In this document: one piece after another, positions 20,290 through 31,243 of the stretch
Layout of the letters: every line of letters begins with the position of its first letter
How positions within the stretch are numbered: position 1 is the first letter of the stretch
From: Mesostigma viride
Lineage: Eukaryota; Streptophyta; Mesostigmatophyceae; Mesostigmatales; Mesostigmataceae
Length of the DNA stretch: 64,000 nt
Direction of reading: 5' to 3'
Assembly (NCBI GenBank): GCA_009746045.1
Contig: RPFO01000819.1
Location: 310,001 to 374,000, forward strand
Made by a program: the position numbers and the translations under genes
Notes under the pieces: generated by a model
The model's database searches: none
What the model was told of the DNA's origin: nothing
The model's input: only the letters and a program-made list of their open reading frames with translations

Positions 20290-21590
20290 TTGTGTCGATT
20301 TCATCATGACGTGTATGATCGAGGGGTCGACCACTTCGGTGCGCACTCAACACGGCATTACCCCGCCCTGCCCACTGCAGACCGGCGTCTGGCAGGGTTG
20401 CGTCCTGTCGCCGTACCTGTTTATTATTGTAGTGGATTATGCTATGCGCCAGGCACGTGCTCGCTTTGCTAGCATTGCAGGCCGTGCCCCTGGCCTAGCG
20501 ATCACGAACGAGCTTGGGGAAGGGGGGCCGACTAACAAGCAGAATTTACTAGCTGACCTCATTTACGCCGACGACATCACGCTCATCGAGAAGCCGGAGT
20601 CTGCCCAACTTTGGCTGGACTGGGCCTGGCGCTCGAGGCTCGGGCGGTTGGTCTAGAAATCAGCCCCAAAACGGAGGCCCTGGCCCTCGCCATGGCAGGG
20701 CCCCCACCCACACTCCGCCTCTTAGACGATGCCGAGGTCAACTACCCTCCTTCAGGCCGCTTCAAGCTGGCAGCTCGGCAGTTGGCTTCCCGACTGCGAG
20801 GACGACATGACGACACGGATCGGCATGGCGTGGGCGCACCTCCATGACCACCGCCGCTGGTGGAGCAACCCCGCCCTACCCCGGATCGTCAAGCGTGACC
20901 TCTTCAAGGTCGTCATTCTGACGATCCTGACCTACGGCGCCGAGACGTGGACACTGATGGCAGCACTGAGGAGCTGGAGCAACGACTCGACGGCGCCGTC
21001 ACCAAGATGCTGCGCATTGAAGGCCCTTAACATCCCCTTTGGCTTGCACATTAGTAATGAGGATTTGTACGCTGATTTGCCCTATGTTTCCCACATTATT
21101 AGGCACAGGCGCCTGGGCCTAGCCGGGCACCTGGCCCGCACAGATCAGGTAGATACATCAGATAGACTAGCTGGCACCAAGCCCGCCCAGCCTGGGCGAT
21201 ATGTCCTCACCTGGCGTGCCCCCGGCCGCGCGCGGCAGGGCCGCCACCCGTGGACTTTTCGTGATAGACTCGGCATGGACATGTGCTACACTAGACGTGA
21301 CGGGCTCACCCCCGGGCAGCCTCCTGGTTTGTCTGTAATATGGAGGCAGATGGTGCGCAAGGATAGATGGCAAGTAGTGATGAAGGAGACCACCCCCAAG
21401 CCTGCGGGGGGCTCCGCGTGTGACCAAGTGTATGGCATTCATAGCGATTCGGGCCGCGGTGCCCACACCCCTGTAACTAGGACCTAGATAGCTTATACCA
21501 TCCATTCCATCCCATGTTCCGCTCCCACTGAGGACTTATGCTCACGTGACGCAGTCACGTGTCTATTAATTAATTAATTAATCACGACGC
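20290..21590 (+). pseudogene. LINE-B copy 1: reverse transcriptase remnant with hairpin/TTAA tail
   Basis: GVWQGCVLSPYLFIIVVDYAMRQARARF (about 20390-20465) and LADLIYADDITLIEKPES (about 20548-20602) carry palm motifs B and C; the YADD box is intact. After a frameshift follow AETW (about 20940), LHISNEDLYADLPYVSHIIRHRRLGLAGHLARTDQVDTS (about 21048-21160) and a C-terminus ending near 21487. The 3' end is GGACTTATGCTCACGTGACG, CAGTCACGTG and TATTAATTAATTAATTAAT. About 65% protein similarity to LINE-A is my estimate by eye. The 5' part is absent. Confidence 0.8.
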
Positions 21591-21960
21591 TTGTTGAACT
21601 CTTGCATTGTTTGTTGGTCAAAGACTATGACCGAGACATTATGCTCCGTCAAGTCCGGTGTTTTTTGCAACGTCACCCACATCTGTTAGGTGCTGCCCCT
21701 TGGCACAAGCTCTGCAAACAGGTCGTGGACCGGCTGGATCGCGCAGTATCTCCGCACATCTGAACCCTGTGGTGCCAGATCTCAAGGAGACAACCAGCCA
21801 GATCTCCTTTGCGGCCGCCGGTTCCGAGCCTGGAACTGGATTCGTTGTTCACATCGTCGCGTCGCTGCAGCAACACGATGTTTTCTGGCATACGCGGGCT
21901 TTTGGTTCCCGCCGCACATTTGAAAGTGCTATCCTCCGGATTTTTGCCTATGCAGTTTAG
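21591..21960. other. Unassigned 370 bp holding a family E stub
   Basis: No gene recognised. It may be additional 5' sequence of the family E copy that follows, which is longer than the others. The stub is at 21783-21796. Confidence 0.3.
21774..21805 (-). mobile_element. 14-bp family E stub with 9-bp target-site duplication
   Basis: CAAGGAGACAACCA (21783-21796) lies exactly between two copies of GCCAGATCT (21774-21782 and 21797-21805). It is the same 14 bases, in opposite orientation, as the stub at 6458. Confidence 0.85.
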
Positions 21961-22877
21961 TTGGACGTTTGGAAACATGGCATGGCTAACGTAATGACTG
22001 ACTGCCGGTCTACTGGAAGGGGGCGGACATCTACGTCGCCCACAAGCCCTGGCAGGCGACCCCTGCCGCCCCCGCCACCCCAGCCACCCCAGCCTAGGGA
22101 ATATATAGCAGTAGTGTAGACTAGAAAGCTTAGTGATGTGGCCATGTATGCCTACGTGATAGGCCCACACCAGCCCTTGCAATAGCCGTAGCAATTTCGA
22201 GTCATGCTTTGCCCATGCAGGGAGTTACTCCCTGCTGAGAGGCCATGTGTACCCTAGCTATAGCCTAGCCACATACCTTCCACCCCATATGTCATGCAGG
22301 CCTTCTCTAGAGGCCCTCTCCTCAAGCCCCCCCTGGGTGCCTGTGCTTGTTTAGGAGGCATGAACCATCATGGAGGTGCAGGTGCACCTAGTGCACCCAG
22401 AGCAGGTGATAGTCGTACATCCTACACCTGCAGGTTGTCGCCCTGATTGTATTACAAACCCATAGATGCCCCTTTCTCAGGGCTATGTGTTACATATGCT
22501 CCCCACGGAGCTATGATTTTAATTAATTAATTAATTAATGACTGACTAGCTAGACCTTTTCAGTGGTTTCCCATTTGCGGGTATTTCCTCGTAAATGGTG
22601 GGAGAGCGATCACAGCAATTGTGCTTACCCCTAGACACTCCCAGTGGCTCGAAGCACACGCCCTGATCAAGCAAGCTGTTTCCGGCCCCACCGTCTAGGT
22701 CATCTAGTCGCTCTAAACGTAAGCCAGCCATCATTTCAATGCACAAGGCTACACATTTCCATCACCATTCATATTCATCATCCTGACCGACTCGAACACG
22801 CGGACAAGATAACGGCAGGCTCGAGCTGCCATGGTCCGGATTCTCCCGATTTCTGGCCTGCGCTGGTTGTCTCCTTG
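21961..22877 (+). mobile_element. Family E copy 2, split by a family C insertion
   Basis: Segments 21961-22003 and 22548-22877 together align with copies 1 and 3 on the reverse strand. The sense strand is plus here, ending CTGGTTGTCTCCTTG at 22877. The interrupting piece is described separately. Confidence 0.75.
22004..22535 (+). mobile_element. Family C retroelement, 5'-truncated, with TAATGACTGACT duplication
   Basis: The insert begins inside the end of ORF1 (VYWKGADIYVAHKPWQ), continues through the structured 3' UTR and ends in TTAATTAATTAATTAAT. TAATGACTGACT stands on both sides (21992-22003 and 22536-22547; the first two bases could belong to the tail). Family E copies elsewhere show the uninterrupted target. 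This is a textbook 5'-truncated target-primed insertion and defines the true 3' end of family C. Confidence 0.85.
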
Positions 22878-23225
22878 ATATCTTGATCTAGAGGCACGCC
22901 TCTTATTGAATTTAAAGGTACCTCTTAATTCATCTCGGCCCCCGCCCTCTGAGAACTTGAGAATTGAGAACCAAAAGCCAGTTTTATACCTATTGCAATA
23001 ATACTAGTTTGATCACGACTCAATCCCACGCTTCAATCCCACGGCCAGTAAGGGGGAGCCACTTGATACACTCAGTACACCGCCTCTACACAGATCATTA
23101 ACAGGTACCCATGCCGTTTATATATGAGACAACCAGACTACATGTGCTTGTCATGATCATCCAAGAAGAAAAATCAGATATCAAAGCCCCCCCCGTTAAT
23201 CAGTGTCTAATATCCACAGTCTCAC
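22878..23225. other. Downstream spacer of the saposin-like gene
   Basis: 3' flank of the gene ending at 23226. A partial match to the family E end (GAGACAACCA, 23126-23135) has no flanking duplication. Nothing else seen. Confidence 0.4.
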
Positions 23226-26200
23226 TTAGTACTCTTCCCGCCGAAAAGCCCGCTCCGCCGCGGCCGCCTGCTCCGCAGCCAACTTCTCCCTCTGCACCCT
23301 CTCCGCCTCCTCCCTCTCCCTCTGCACCCGCTCGGCTGCCTCCCGCTCCCTCTGCGCCTTCTCTGCGGCCTCCCTCTCCTTCTGTGCCCTCAGCTGCGCC
23401 TCCCTCTCGCGCATCGCCGCCTCCTCCCTCTCCATCTGCGCCCGCTGCGCCGCCGCCGCCTTTTGTGCCGCCGCGGTCGCCTCCAGCTTGCTCCGCTCGG
23501 CCTCCTCCTCCGCCATGCGTTGCTCCTCCGCCTGCCGGGCCGCACGGTTCCTCTCGCGCTCCTCGTAGGCCAGCTGCTCACGCCGGCGCAGCTCCTGCTG
23601 GAACCACTCCTCGCGGCGCTCGACCAGGCCACCCGCCGCGGCCACCTGGGCGGACACCTCGGCGGCGGAGCACGCTGCGTGGGGCAGAATAAGGAACAAT
23701 CAATGTGTTGTGATGGTTTTTTGGGGGGAAGGGGTGAGCAGGAGGGTCATGTGGCCGAGAGATGCCGGTCAGCTGACGGTAGGGATGGGACTGCCTGTCA
23801 GAACAAACGGAAGTGTACGAAGTAGACAACCACCGTAAGTAGGACAAACTGTTCCTGGACGCAGTGGGACAACTATTCCTGGCGTTCCAAAGTCGGGCAA
23901 TGACTAGAGCAGTTGTCTGAGAGGCTTATGTTCTTTCCAGGGGTTAGGTAATGCGGTGCCTACATATGTGGGGCATTTGATGCAGTCACTGGATGTACAC
24001 TGCCTGCTACGCTATACTGCGCAACATGGTGGGTTGGAAAAACATGTAAAAAACTTCTGCGGCAAATTGTTCACTATATCTTTATAGGGAACCATTTTTA
24101 TATATTCCTGTATGGCTGCAGGTAAGCTTTTTGCACCGTTCTATGAGTATGCAAACTACAGTGCTCCTGTTATAAAAGCAAGTGTTCAGTGGCAAAAAAA
24201 AAAAACTGTCTGATACAGCTCCCAGCACAAAGTGGCAAAATACTTCTGGCTATCAGAATGCCTGTCATTACAATCGGAAACTGCCTGTTCGTCAGATAAA
24301 CATATAGGTAAGCGATGCGATAATAGGCTGCCTTGCAAAGCCATAGCAACGCATCACTATGCCAAGCACGCGCATTGCTATGCCAAGCACTCCTCACTTC
24401 ACCACCTGACACAAACAATAACTTAACACCTGCCATGTGCTACATGGACGAGGTCTTGAAAAAGGAAGCCAGGGAACAACGGGAAAAGCAGGGGGGCCAT
24501 GATAATATAAATAGAAACACAGGCCTGCCATAATGATTAAGACAGACGGTCATGGGGAACAAGAACGGGCGGACGACCCTGCTATGCTGTAAAGGAAGAA
24601 AGCCCTCACCGGCGAAATATAAAAAGAAACACAGGCCTATTTTCAGGCCTATTTTCAGGCCTATTTTCAAGGCAGATTATACCACAGGCTTTTTCTTCCT
24701 TCTTATAAAAGAGGGGGGGAAAAAGGCCTTCGGGGACACAGACCTGAGGCCACCTCAGTGCAGAACCGGATGCCACGCGAAGACTCCTCCTCGTCGGGCA
24801 GCATAAACAACTCCTCCAGCTGAGGGCGGTACCCTGACAGCAGCTCCCCGCACTGCCTCTCCAGCGCGGACGTCGGCGGCTCGTGGTGCATCGCCAGCTC
24901 ATCGCAGATGTCACCCACACGGTTGCGGACCGAGTCCTCTGGGAAGCTTCCCTGTGACCTCGCGAACGGGTACTGGCGCGCCAGCTGGAGCTCAAGATTG
25001 TCAACGACCGCCAGGCACCCTGGAGGGGTGAGGGGAGGGGGGGGGGGGGCGAAAGAAGGGGGGGAGGAGGGTACGTGTGTGAGATGCAACCCGGATCATG
25101 GAAAAACCTTGTTATAGGTGATCACGCTGTTTACCCATCACTATTACCTACCTATCATCTACCTATTAGTCCTAGTCGTGTTATCATCCACCTGATAGTA
25201 GTATCAGGCCCGTTCTGCATACCGGGGGCCTGACACCCCCAATAATGACATCAACTTGCCCCCCCCTCTTTCGCCAGGGGATATATCCGGACCCAGTATA
25301 CAGGTAAAAATCGCAGGTATAAGCCGGCAAGTCAAGAGGGAGGGGAGTACAATCCCGTTTTGAAAGGTTTAGATGGCGACCCCCTGTGACCTTGAGAACG
25401 AGCCTAGTAATGTTTTTATATCATCCACTTGCATAATCTATGTTGGGGAAATGTATGCGGTGGCGGGATGTACCCCAGAGATGCAAGAGACAAGAGCAAG
25501 AGCAATTTTACATAGTATGTACATAGTATGGTATCTGCCATAGTCATGTTGCGGTGGCATGGGCTGCGAGATGACTTGAAAGGAGCATCCTGAGTGCCAT
25601 CTCTATACTGCCACTACATGGTAGTGCTGGCACAGTCTTATACCTACACGGTACCCACCAAAACAGCGACAACTCCACAAGACGCAGAAATATAAGAGCA
25701 ACACGACACGCCCGCGTTGGGCAGCGAAGACAACAGCCATCAAAGGCGAAATTGATGACAAGAGCAAGCACCACGCAGTGCACAGTTGGAGCCCACTGTA
25801 TAGGCCTCCACTGTGTAGGAGTAATGACTAGGAGCCACCAAAGTCACTGTGGGGCGACCATTCAACTCCCCCACGGGCAAATTAGGGGTTACACACGGAG
25901 GGCACCCAGAGACATCCGCTGCAGGCGCGCTAAAAAGTGGCTACCATTACATCGCGATGCCGTCATATATTTTGCATGTGGGCAACCAAGCCCCGAGAGC
26001 TGATTCACCTTTCGCCGATTCATGCCCCGACTAGGCCCACCCTGCGATCCTCAGCACTTCAATTAGCACACGATACATAGAGTGGTAATTAGATAATCGA
26101 TTACCAGCACAGGCCTGACATCGCGAGGACATTGCCACATCTTGGCATGTCCATAAGACATATGCTCATGCCGGCATGTGCTTATGGGGGCATGTGCCCA

Positions 26201-29200
26201 AGGGGTCATGTGCCTACGGGGGCATGTGCCTATGGGGGCATGTGCCTCTAGCTGTCCCTGGGCCAACATTATCGCATGCCAACCCCTTTTTGGGTCCCTT
26301 ACCCTGGCACTTGGGGGAGACACCGGGCACCTGGGCCACCTTGGCCGGTGGGCACACTGGTGATGAGCGCAGCAAAGGATGCCACACGAAGGAGGAGAAG
26401 AAATAGCAGATACAGTGTCTCAAGGTGTCAGCACCAAGCAAGTTGAAGCGGGCACACTGGCACTATGACGTGGGCAAATGACAGGGCAATAAGAAGGCGG
26501 TAGGGTCGAGAAGAAGAGGGTAGAAGAAGCAGGCAGACAAACAAAAACGGCAGCAGGCGCACAGTCGTTGTGAAGTCATCATTTTTACGAGTAGGGGCAA
26601 AAGCACGACCTGACTCCTGTGCGCGACATCACAGACAGGATCTACATCATTACAGACAAGATACGCAGGGTAGGCTCGGGCGTGCAGCGTAGATGACGCC
26701 CCCCTTTGTGGCTCATGGACTCCCGAGGCCACCCACATGCACCCTTTCCCGTCCACACCCGCCAGATGCAACTTGATGATCCGTATGCAAGTAAAAACGA
26801 GATCAAGAGCTGCGGTACAGACAGGACCTCAAAAGTGGGCAAAGCCAATGGCAGGACCTGGGGGAAGGACGAAGCAGGGGGGGAGGAAAGAATGGAGAAA
26901 GAATTGAGGAAGTAATGGAGTTAACTGCGACAACGGTTTCCTTCCTTGAAGGACATGATCCAGAATTGATTCCTCTACTTGAAGCAGCTGTCACAAGCGC
27001 AACATCTCAGCGGTGAGGCATATCATGCCCAACGGTTGAACAGTGGATATGCCTTGTCTTGCCATTCGTGGCGACTACCCTCCACCTCTCATGCCTCAAA
27101 ATCAGGCACACATAGACAAGAGGGATATACCTGCCAGTGCTCCGCTGCCATCCACTATCCATCCCGAGCCCCCACCAACTTCCTCCCCTCCAAGTGCCCA
27201 CCCCATCCATTCCCCCCCCAAACTATCCCACTGCCATCCATCCCACCACCATCCATCCCACCACCACCAAGCGCCCCCCCACCGTAAAGTGCCCCCCCCC
27301 AAAAAAAGTCCCCCACGCAGAAGCTTCACAGGGCACCCCTCCCTTTGCACTTGAAAATTGGATTTGCAAAAGTAGGCTGGTGAAGTAGGTTCGTTAAGTG
27401 GGCTGGTGAAGTATGCTGGTGAAGTCGGCTGGTGAAGCAGGCTGGTGAAGAGGGCTGGTGAAGTGGGCTGGTGAAGTAGGTTCGTAAAGTGGGCTAGCAA
27501 AACGGTAGTAGGACGGCAGAACCCTACCCCAGTTGATGGCCAAGGCGCATGGTGACCTGACCATGTCATGAGAGGAGGGCACAGGCTTGTCATGAGAAAA
27601 GACTGGTATGTCTGGCATGACGAATTGGAATCCGATACATCAAGGAGACAAGCAGTGCAGGCCAGAAATCGGGAGAATCCGGACCATGGTAGCTCGAGCC
27701 TGCCGTTATCTTGTCCGCGTTTTCGAGTCGTTCAGGATGATGAATATGAATGGTGATGGAAATGTGTAGCCTTGTGCATTGAAATTATGGCTGGCTTACG
27801 TTTAGAGCGACTAGATGACCTAGACGGTGGGGCTGAAAACAGCTTGCTTGATCAGGGCGTGTGTTTCGAGCCTAACTGGCCGGGAGTGTCCAGTGGTGAG
27901 CACAATTGCTGCGATCGCTCTCCCACCATTTACGAGGAAATACCCGCAAATGGAAAACCACTGAAAAGGTCTAGCTAGTCAGTCATTACGTTAGCCATGC
28001 CATGTTTCCAAACGTCCAAGAACCGATACATGCACACAGACACAAAATAGAAAGATGGGGTCTGAAGGGTTAGGGTCTCAACAATTAGGAGGTGTTTTCC
28101 TACGGTCTGCGCAAACAGGGTCTGCAAAATCAAAGGCAAACAGGGTCTGCCTACTAAGGCAAACAGGGTCTGCCCTTAGTAGGCCTGTCCAAACATCGCT
28201 CACCGACCACGTCATTTTCATTCAAAACAGAGCATTGCATCACCATGCTTTGACACCCCCCTGCTTGACATGTACCCCACTCCCGTCCTCAACCTCGCTC
28301 CCCCCCTCACCTTTCTCCGCCTCCACGCAGATGTGGTTCTTCATCTGATCCAGTGAGCGCAGAGCGCACAGGGCGCGGTGGGCACATGGCACATAGCAGA
28401 GTGGGCACAGGGCACATAGCAGAGTGCGCACATGGCACATAGCAGAGTGGGCACATGGCACATAGCAGAGTGGGCACAGGGCACATAGCAGAGTGGGCAC
28501 AGGGCACATAGCAGAGTGGGCACAGGGCACATAGCAGAGTGGGCACATGGCACATAGCAGAGTGGGCACAGGGAGGGGACGGATGCAAGAAGATACAGGG
28601 GTCGGATGCAAGAAGATGATCCCACGAGTCAGAAGCAAGCAAGGTTATCGATTGTCAGCTTGTCCAGTTTAAAGCGAGAAGGTGACCACGCGGAACAGCG
28701 GAGCAGATGATGATATGATGATCCCCCTTTGGAAGTGACAGGATGACCACGTGAGCGAGCGGAATACATGCGCGAGGGGCTTGCCTTGCAAAGCGCTGCG
28801 AATAGCAAGCGAGTCGGCCAAGCTGCCGGTCGGCATGTGTGGGGAACTACCATTCCCAAAGCAGCGGTCCCTGCATAGAGTGACTCCCGAGGGGGAGATA
28901 AACGAAAATTCCTGCTGGGGGAGAATGGAGATAAATAAAAATTCCTGCTGGGGGAGAATGGAGATAAATAAAAATTCCTGCTGGGGGAGGAAAAAAACAA
29001 TTCTGCACAATTTCTGTTGGGGGAGAAAAAAGACATTTCAAGGGTGGTTGGAATCCCAATTCTAGTTGCGCCTGTCCTGTCTCTCACCCTCCCCTTGCTG
29101 GCTGGCATGCCGAGACTCCCTACCCTGTGATGCTTCCAACAGGGGCACAGGAGCTTTATTGCCAAACCTGTTCCCATTATGCATGCTGAACATTCACCAA

Positions 29201-31243
29201 ATAGTCTTGCTTGTGTCTGTCCTGGTTTTCATACGTCTCACAGGTTAGTGGTTTTCATACGTCTCACAGGTAAGTGGTCGGCATGCTTAGGGATAGCTTC
29301 GGCATTATAGCGCTTGGAATGATATTATTAGCTCCGCGTTATATAGTACCTTAAACTAGCTCTTGCTCCAGCTCGTGGCCATTAGCTTGCGCTTTAGCCG
29401 ACGTCTTGAGCCTACCTTTCTTCTAGCATAAGCTAGGCGTGAGCCCACCTACAGTACTGCATGGTTGTATTGCACCCACAGTGTTGCGCCCCGGCACCCT
29501 GCTGTGGAGAGAGCGCTCTGTGGCCTGCCCACTTGTGGCAGTGAGAGAAGGTAGGGCGCCCTCCTTCCTCATGGTGTACAGGGGTTGAAGGTTCCTTTAC
29601 TTTGTATTGGCACCCACGTGACGCAGTCACATGTTAAACTATTAATTAATTAATTAATTAATTAATTAATTAAGTAATTAAGTAATTAAGTAATGCCTAC
29701 CACCCACCCAGTAGGCGTGCGCGTGTCCTTCCTGTCCCTTTCCCCTGCTCTGTGTCTCCCCTCTCGCGGGTTAGCGGTCGGCATGCCTACCACGTACCCA
29801 GTAGGCGTGCTTGAGCTCAGGCGAGGACCCCAGCCCCAGGAACGCGTTCACAAAATCGTCCTTCTTGCTCGCCACCAGCTGGCGGCAGCCACGGATGGCG
29901 TTGGCAGGGTAACCGTCCCAGCGCCCGTCCACGCACATCTGAAGCACCTTCTCAGCACGTGCCTGCCCAAGGCAACACACAAACACAGCAAGGACAAAGA
30001 GGGGGGCAAAGGAGGGAGCAGAAAGGGGGGAGTGCCTTAGGATGGCGCCTGGTCAGCGCAGCTGAAGCGATTCCTCAGCGCGCGCCAACGGGACGACATG
30101 TGAACAAAGGGGGGCAAACTACGCTCCATCAGAGCAAAGGGGAACAAAGGGGGCAACCAAGCGGGGGACAGAGGGGGGAATGAAGAGAGGAACAAAGGGA
30201 GGAGCACCATTTGATGGTGTCTAGTCAGGTGTTGGCACACACTTTGTCTGCGCATGCCTGGGGGCAGCGCGGCGAGAAAGGGGAGGGGAAAGGGGAGGAG
30301 AAAGGGGAGGAGAAAGGGGAGGAGAAAGGGGAGGAGAAAGGGGAGGAGAAAGGGGAGGAGAAAGGGGAGGAGAAAGGGGAGGAGAAAGGGGAGGAGAAAG
30401 GGGAGGAGAAAGGGGAGGAGAAAGGGGAGGAGAAAGGGGAGGAGAAAGGGGAGGAGAAAGGGGAGGAGAAAGGGGAGGAGAAAGGGGAAGAGTAAGGGGA
30501 GGAGAAAGGGGACGGCTTGGAAAGAGAGGAAAGTTTGGAAATGAAGGGAAAACTGGAAGGGGAGGTAGGGAGGAAGGGGAGGTGCCGGTAAGCAGCTTGC
30601 GATGTGCATGGTGTCGTGTCGTGCCGTCCGCCATCTTTTGCCGCCCATGATTAGACGTCATTAATAGACACGTGACTGCGTCACGATTAGACGTCATGGG
30701 GTGGGCCAAAGGGGGGATGGTGTAGCCGAGGGTGAGGCACTTTGCCAGATCACAAATGAGGAAATTCAACATCACCAATCTAGGGCCATGGGTGGGCAAC
30801 CTACAAACCTACCACGCCGGACCACGAAATAGGTAATAACGTATGACGGTACAACGCGCTTACCGTTAAGGCCTCGACGGAGACTGCCTTCGCCGCCCCG
30901 CTCTGTAAGTAGGCCGTCATGTCTTGAGTAAGCATCTCCGATATTAATTCACAGGCTGCAGATGGTCGCCACGCGAAACCAAACATTCATAAACACATTG
31001 TCAGAACAAGCGACTCAGTTAGAAAGATAGACAAGCGTACTCCTGGCTAACGGCAGCAATAAAAACACTACGTGCTTCCCAGCGATATGGCTTCAACAAG
31101 TTAAGCCGAGCAATAAAAAACTGTAAGAGCGTCACTCGGTATAACTAACCTGTGCAGAGTGAATTGAGTGGTAAGGGCGCGGCTGCCTGCCCAGCCTGGC
31201 AAACACAGGACAGAACAAGCAAGGTCGCGATCAAAGGCCGCAT
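23226..31243 (-). CDS. Secreted/ER saposin-fold (Canopy-like) protein with C-terminal coiled coil, six exons
   Basis: Exons (minus): 31243-31150, 30955-30864, 29962-29798, 28344-28311, 25019-24744, 23674-23226. They total 1110 bp, i.e. 369 codons and a stop, with matching phases (1,0,0,1,1) and GT..AG at each border. Residues 1-20 are a signal peptide (MRPLIATLLVLSCVCQAGQA). Then comes LCTACELISEML, a CxxC start typical of Canopy/DUF3456 saposin-like proteins, with further cysteines in MCVDG, GCRQL, ICVEAEKGCL, ICDEL, QCGELL, FCTEV and ACSAAEV. This is the disulfide-rich helical bundle of ER co-chaperones for receptor folding. The last 140 residues are an Arg/Glu/Ala coiled coil ending RREEY, without a KDEL-type signal. 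Introns of up to 3.3 kb hold retroelements and minisatellites. Family assignment is by cysteine pattern, so moderate; the exon model itself is strong. Confidence 0.8.
23675..24743 (-). other. Intron 5 of the saposin-like gene
   Basis: 1069 bp between phase-compatible borders (TCAG/GTCTGT and CCACGCAG/CG). It contains a GGCCTATTTTCA triplication (24638-24672) and no gene. Confidence 0.6.
26165..26250 (+). repeat. GGGGGCATGTGCCTAT minisatellite
   Basis: About five 15-17-bp units in the 3.3-kb intron 4 of the saposin-like gene. The units contain the palindrome GCATGTGC-like core. The rest of 25020-27373 holds no gene I can support. Confidence 0.7.
27374..27495 (+). repeat. GGCTGGTGAAGT minisatellite
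   Basis: About ten 12-bp degenerate units (GGCTGGTGAAGT, GTTCGTAAAGT variants) in intron 4 of the saposin-like gene. Confidence 0.8.
27632..28031 (-). mobile_element. Family E copy 3, complete insertion with 9-bp duplication
   Basis: The element 27641-28022 (382 bp) is flanked by CCGATACAT at 27632-27640 and 28023-28031. Sense is minus, as for the host gene, whose intron 4 it occupies. It gives the element's borders: 3' end ...TCTCCTTG, 5' end TTCTTGGACGTTTGG on the sense strand. Confidence 0.85.
28379..28572 (+). repeat. 23-bp minisatellite next to exon 4 of the saposin-like gene
   Basis: About eight copies of GGGCACAGGGCACATAGCAG plus AGT, some with CATGG for CAGGG. It replaces the expected polypyrimidine region upstream (on the minus strand) of the 34-bp exon 28344-28311. 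Confidence 0.85.
28893..29040 (+). repeat. 36-bp tandem repeat (CCTGCTGGGGGAG unit)
   Basis: Four copies of AAAAATTCCTGCTGGGGGAG followed by AATGGAGATAAAT, diverging at the last. It lies in intron 3 of the saposin-like gene. Confidence 0.8.
29615..29693 (+). mobile_element. LINE-B 3' end (hairpin plus TTAA tail), severely truncated
   Basis: CACGTGACGCAGTCACATG, TTAAACTATTAATTAATT and so on equals the last bases of LINE-B (21541-21585) with a longer tail. It is in an intron of the saposin-like gene, opposite strand. Confidence 0.7.
30288..30525 (+). repeat. (AAAGGGGAGGAG)n purine minisatellite
   Basis: About 19 units of 12 bp, all purine on the plus strand and almost perfect. It sits in intron 2 of the saposin-like gene, where the transcript would carry polypyrimidine. 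It is capable of triplex formation. Open frames through it are artefacts. Confidence 0.95.
30649..30697 (-). mobile_element. 23-bp LINE-B stub with 13-bp target-site duplication
   Basis: Bases 30662-30684 are the last 23 bp of LINE-B on the minus strand (core CACGTGACTGCGTCAC). They are flanked by GATTAGACGTCAT at 30649-30661 and 30685-30697, a perfect 13-bp duplication. It lies in intron 2 of the saposin-like gene. Confidence 0.85.

Noticed and set aside
23126-23135. GAGACAACCA as another stub
   Set aside because: Only ten bases of the family E end and no flanking direct repeat.
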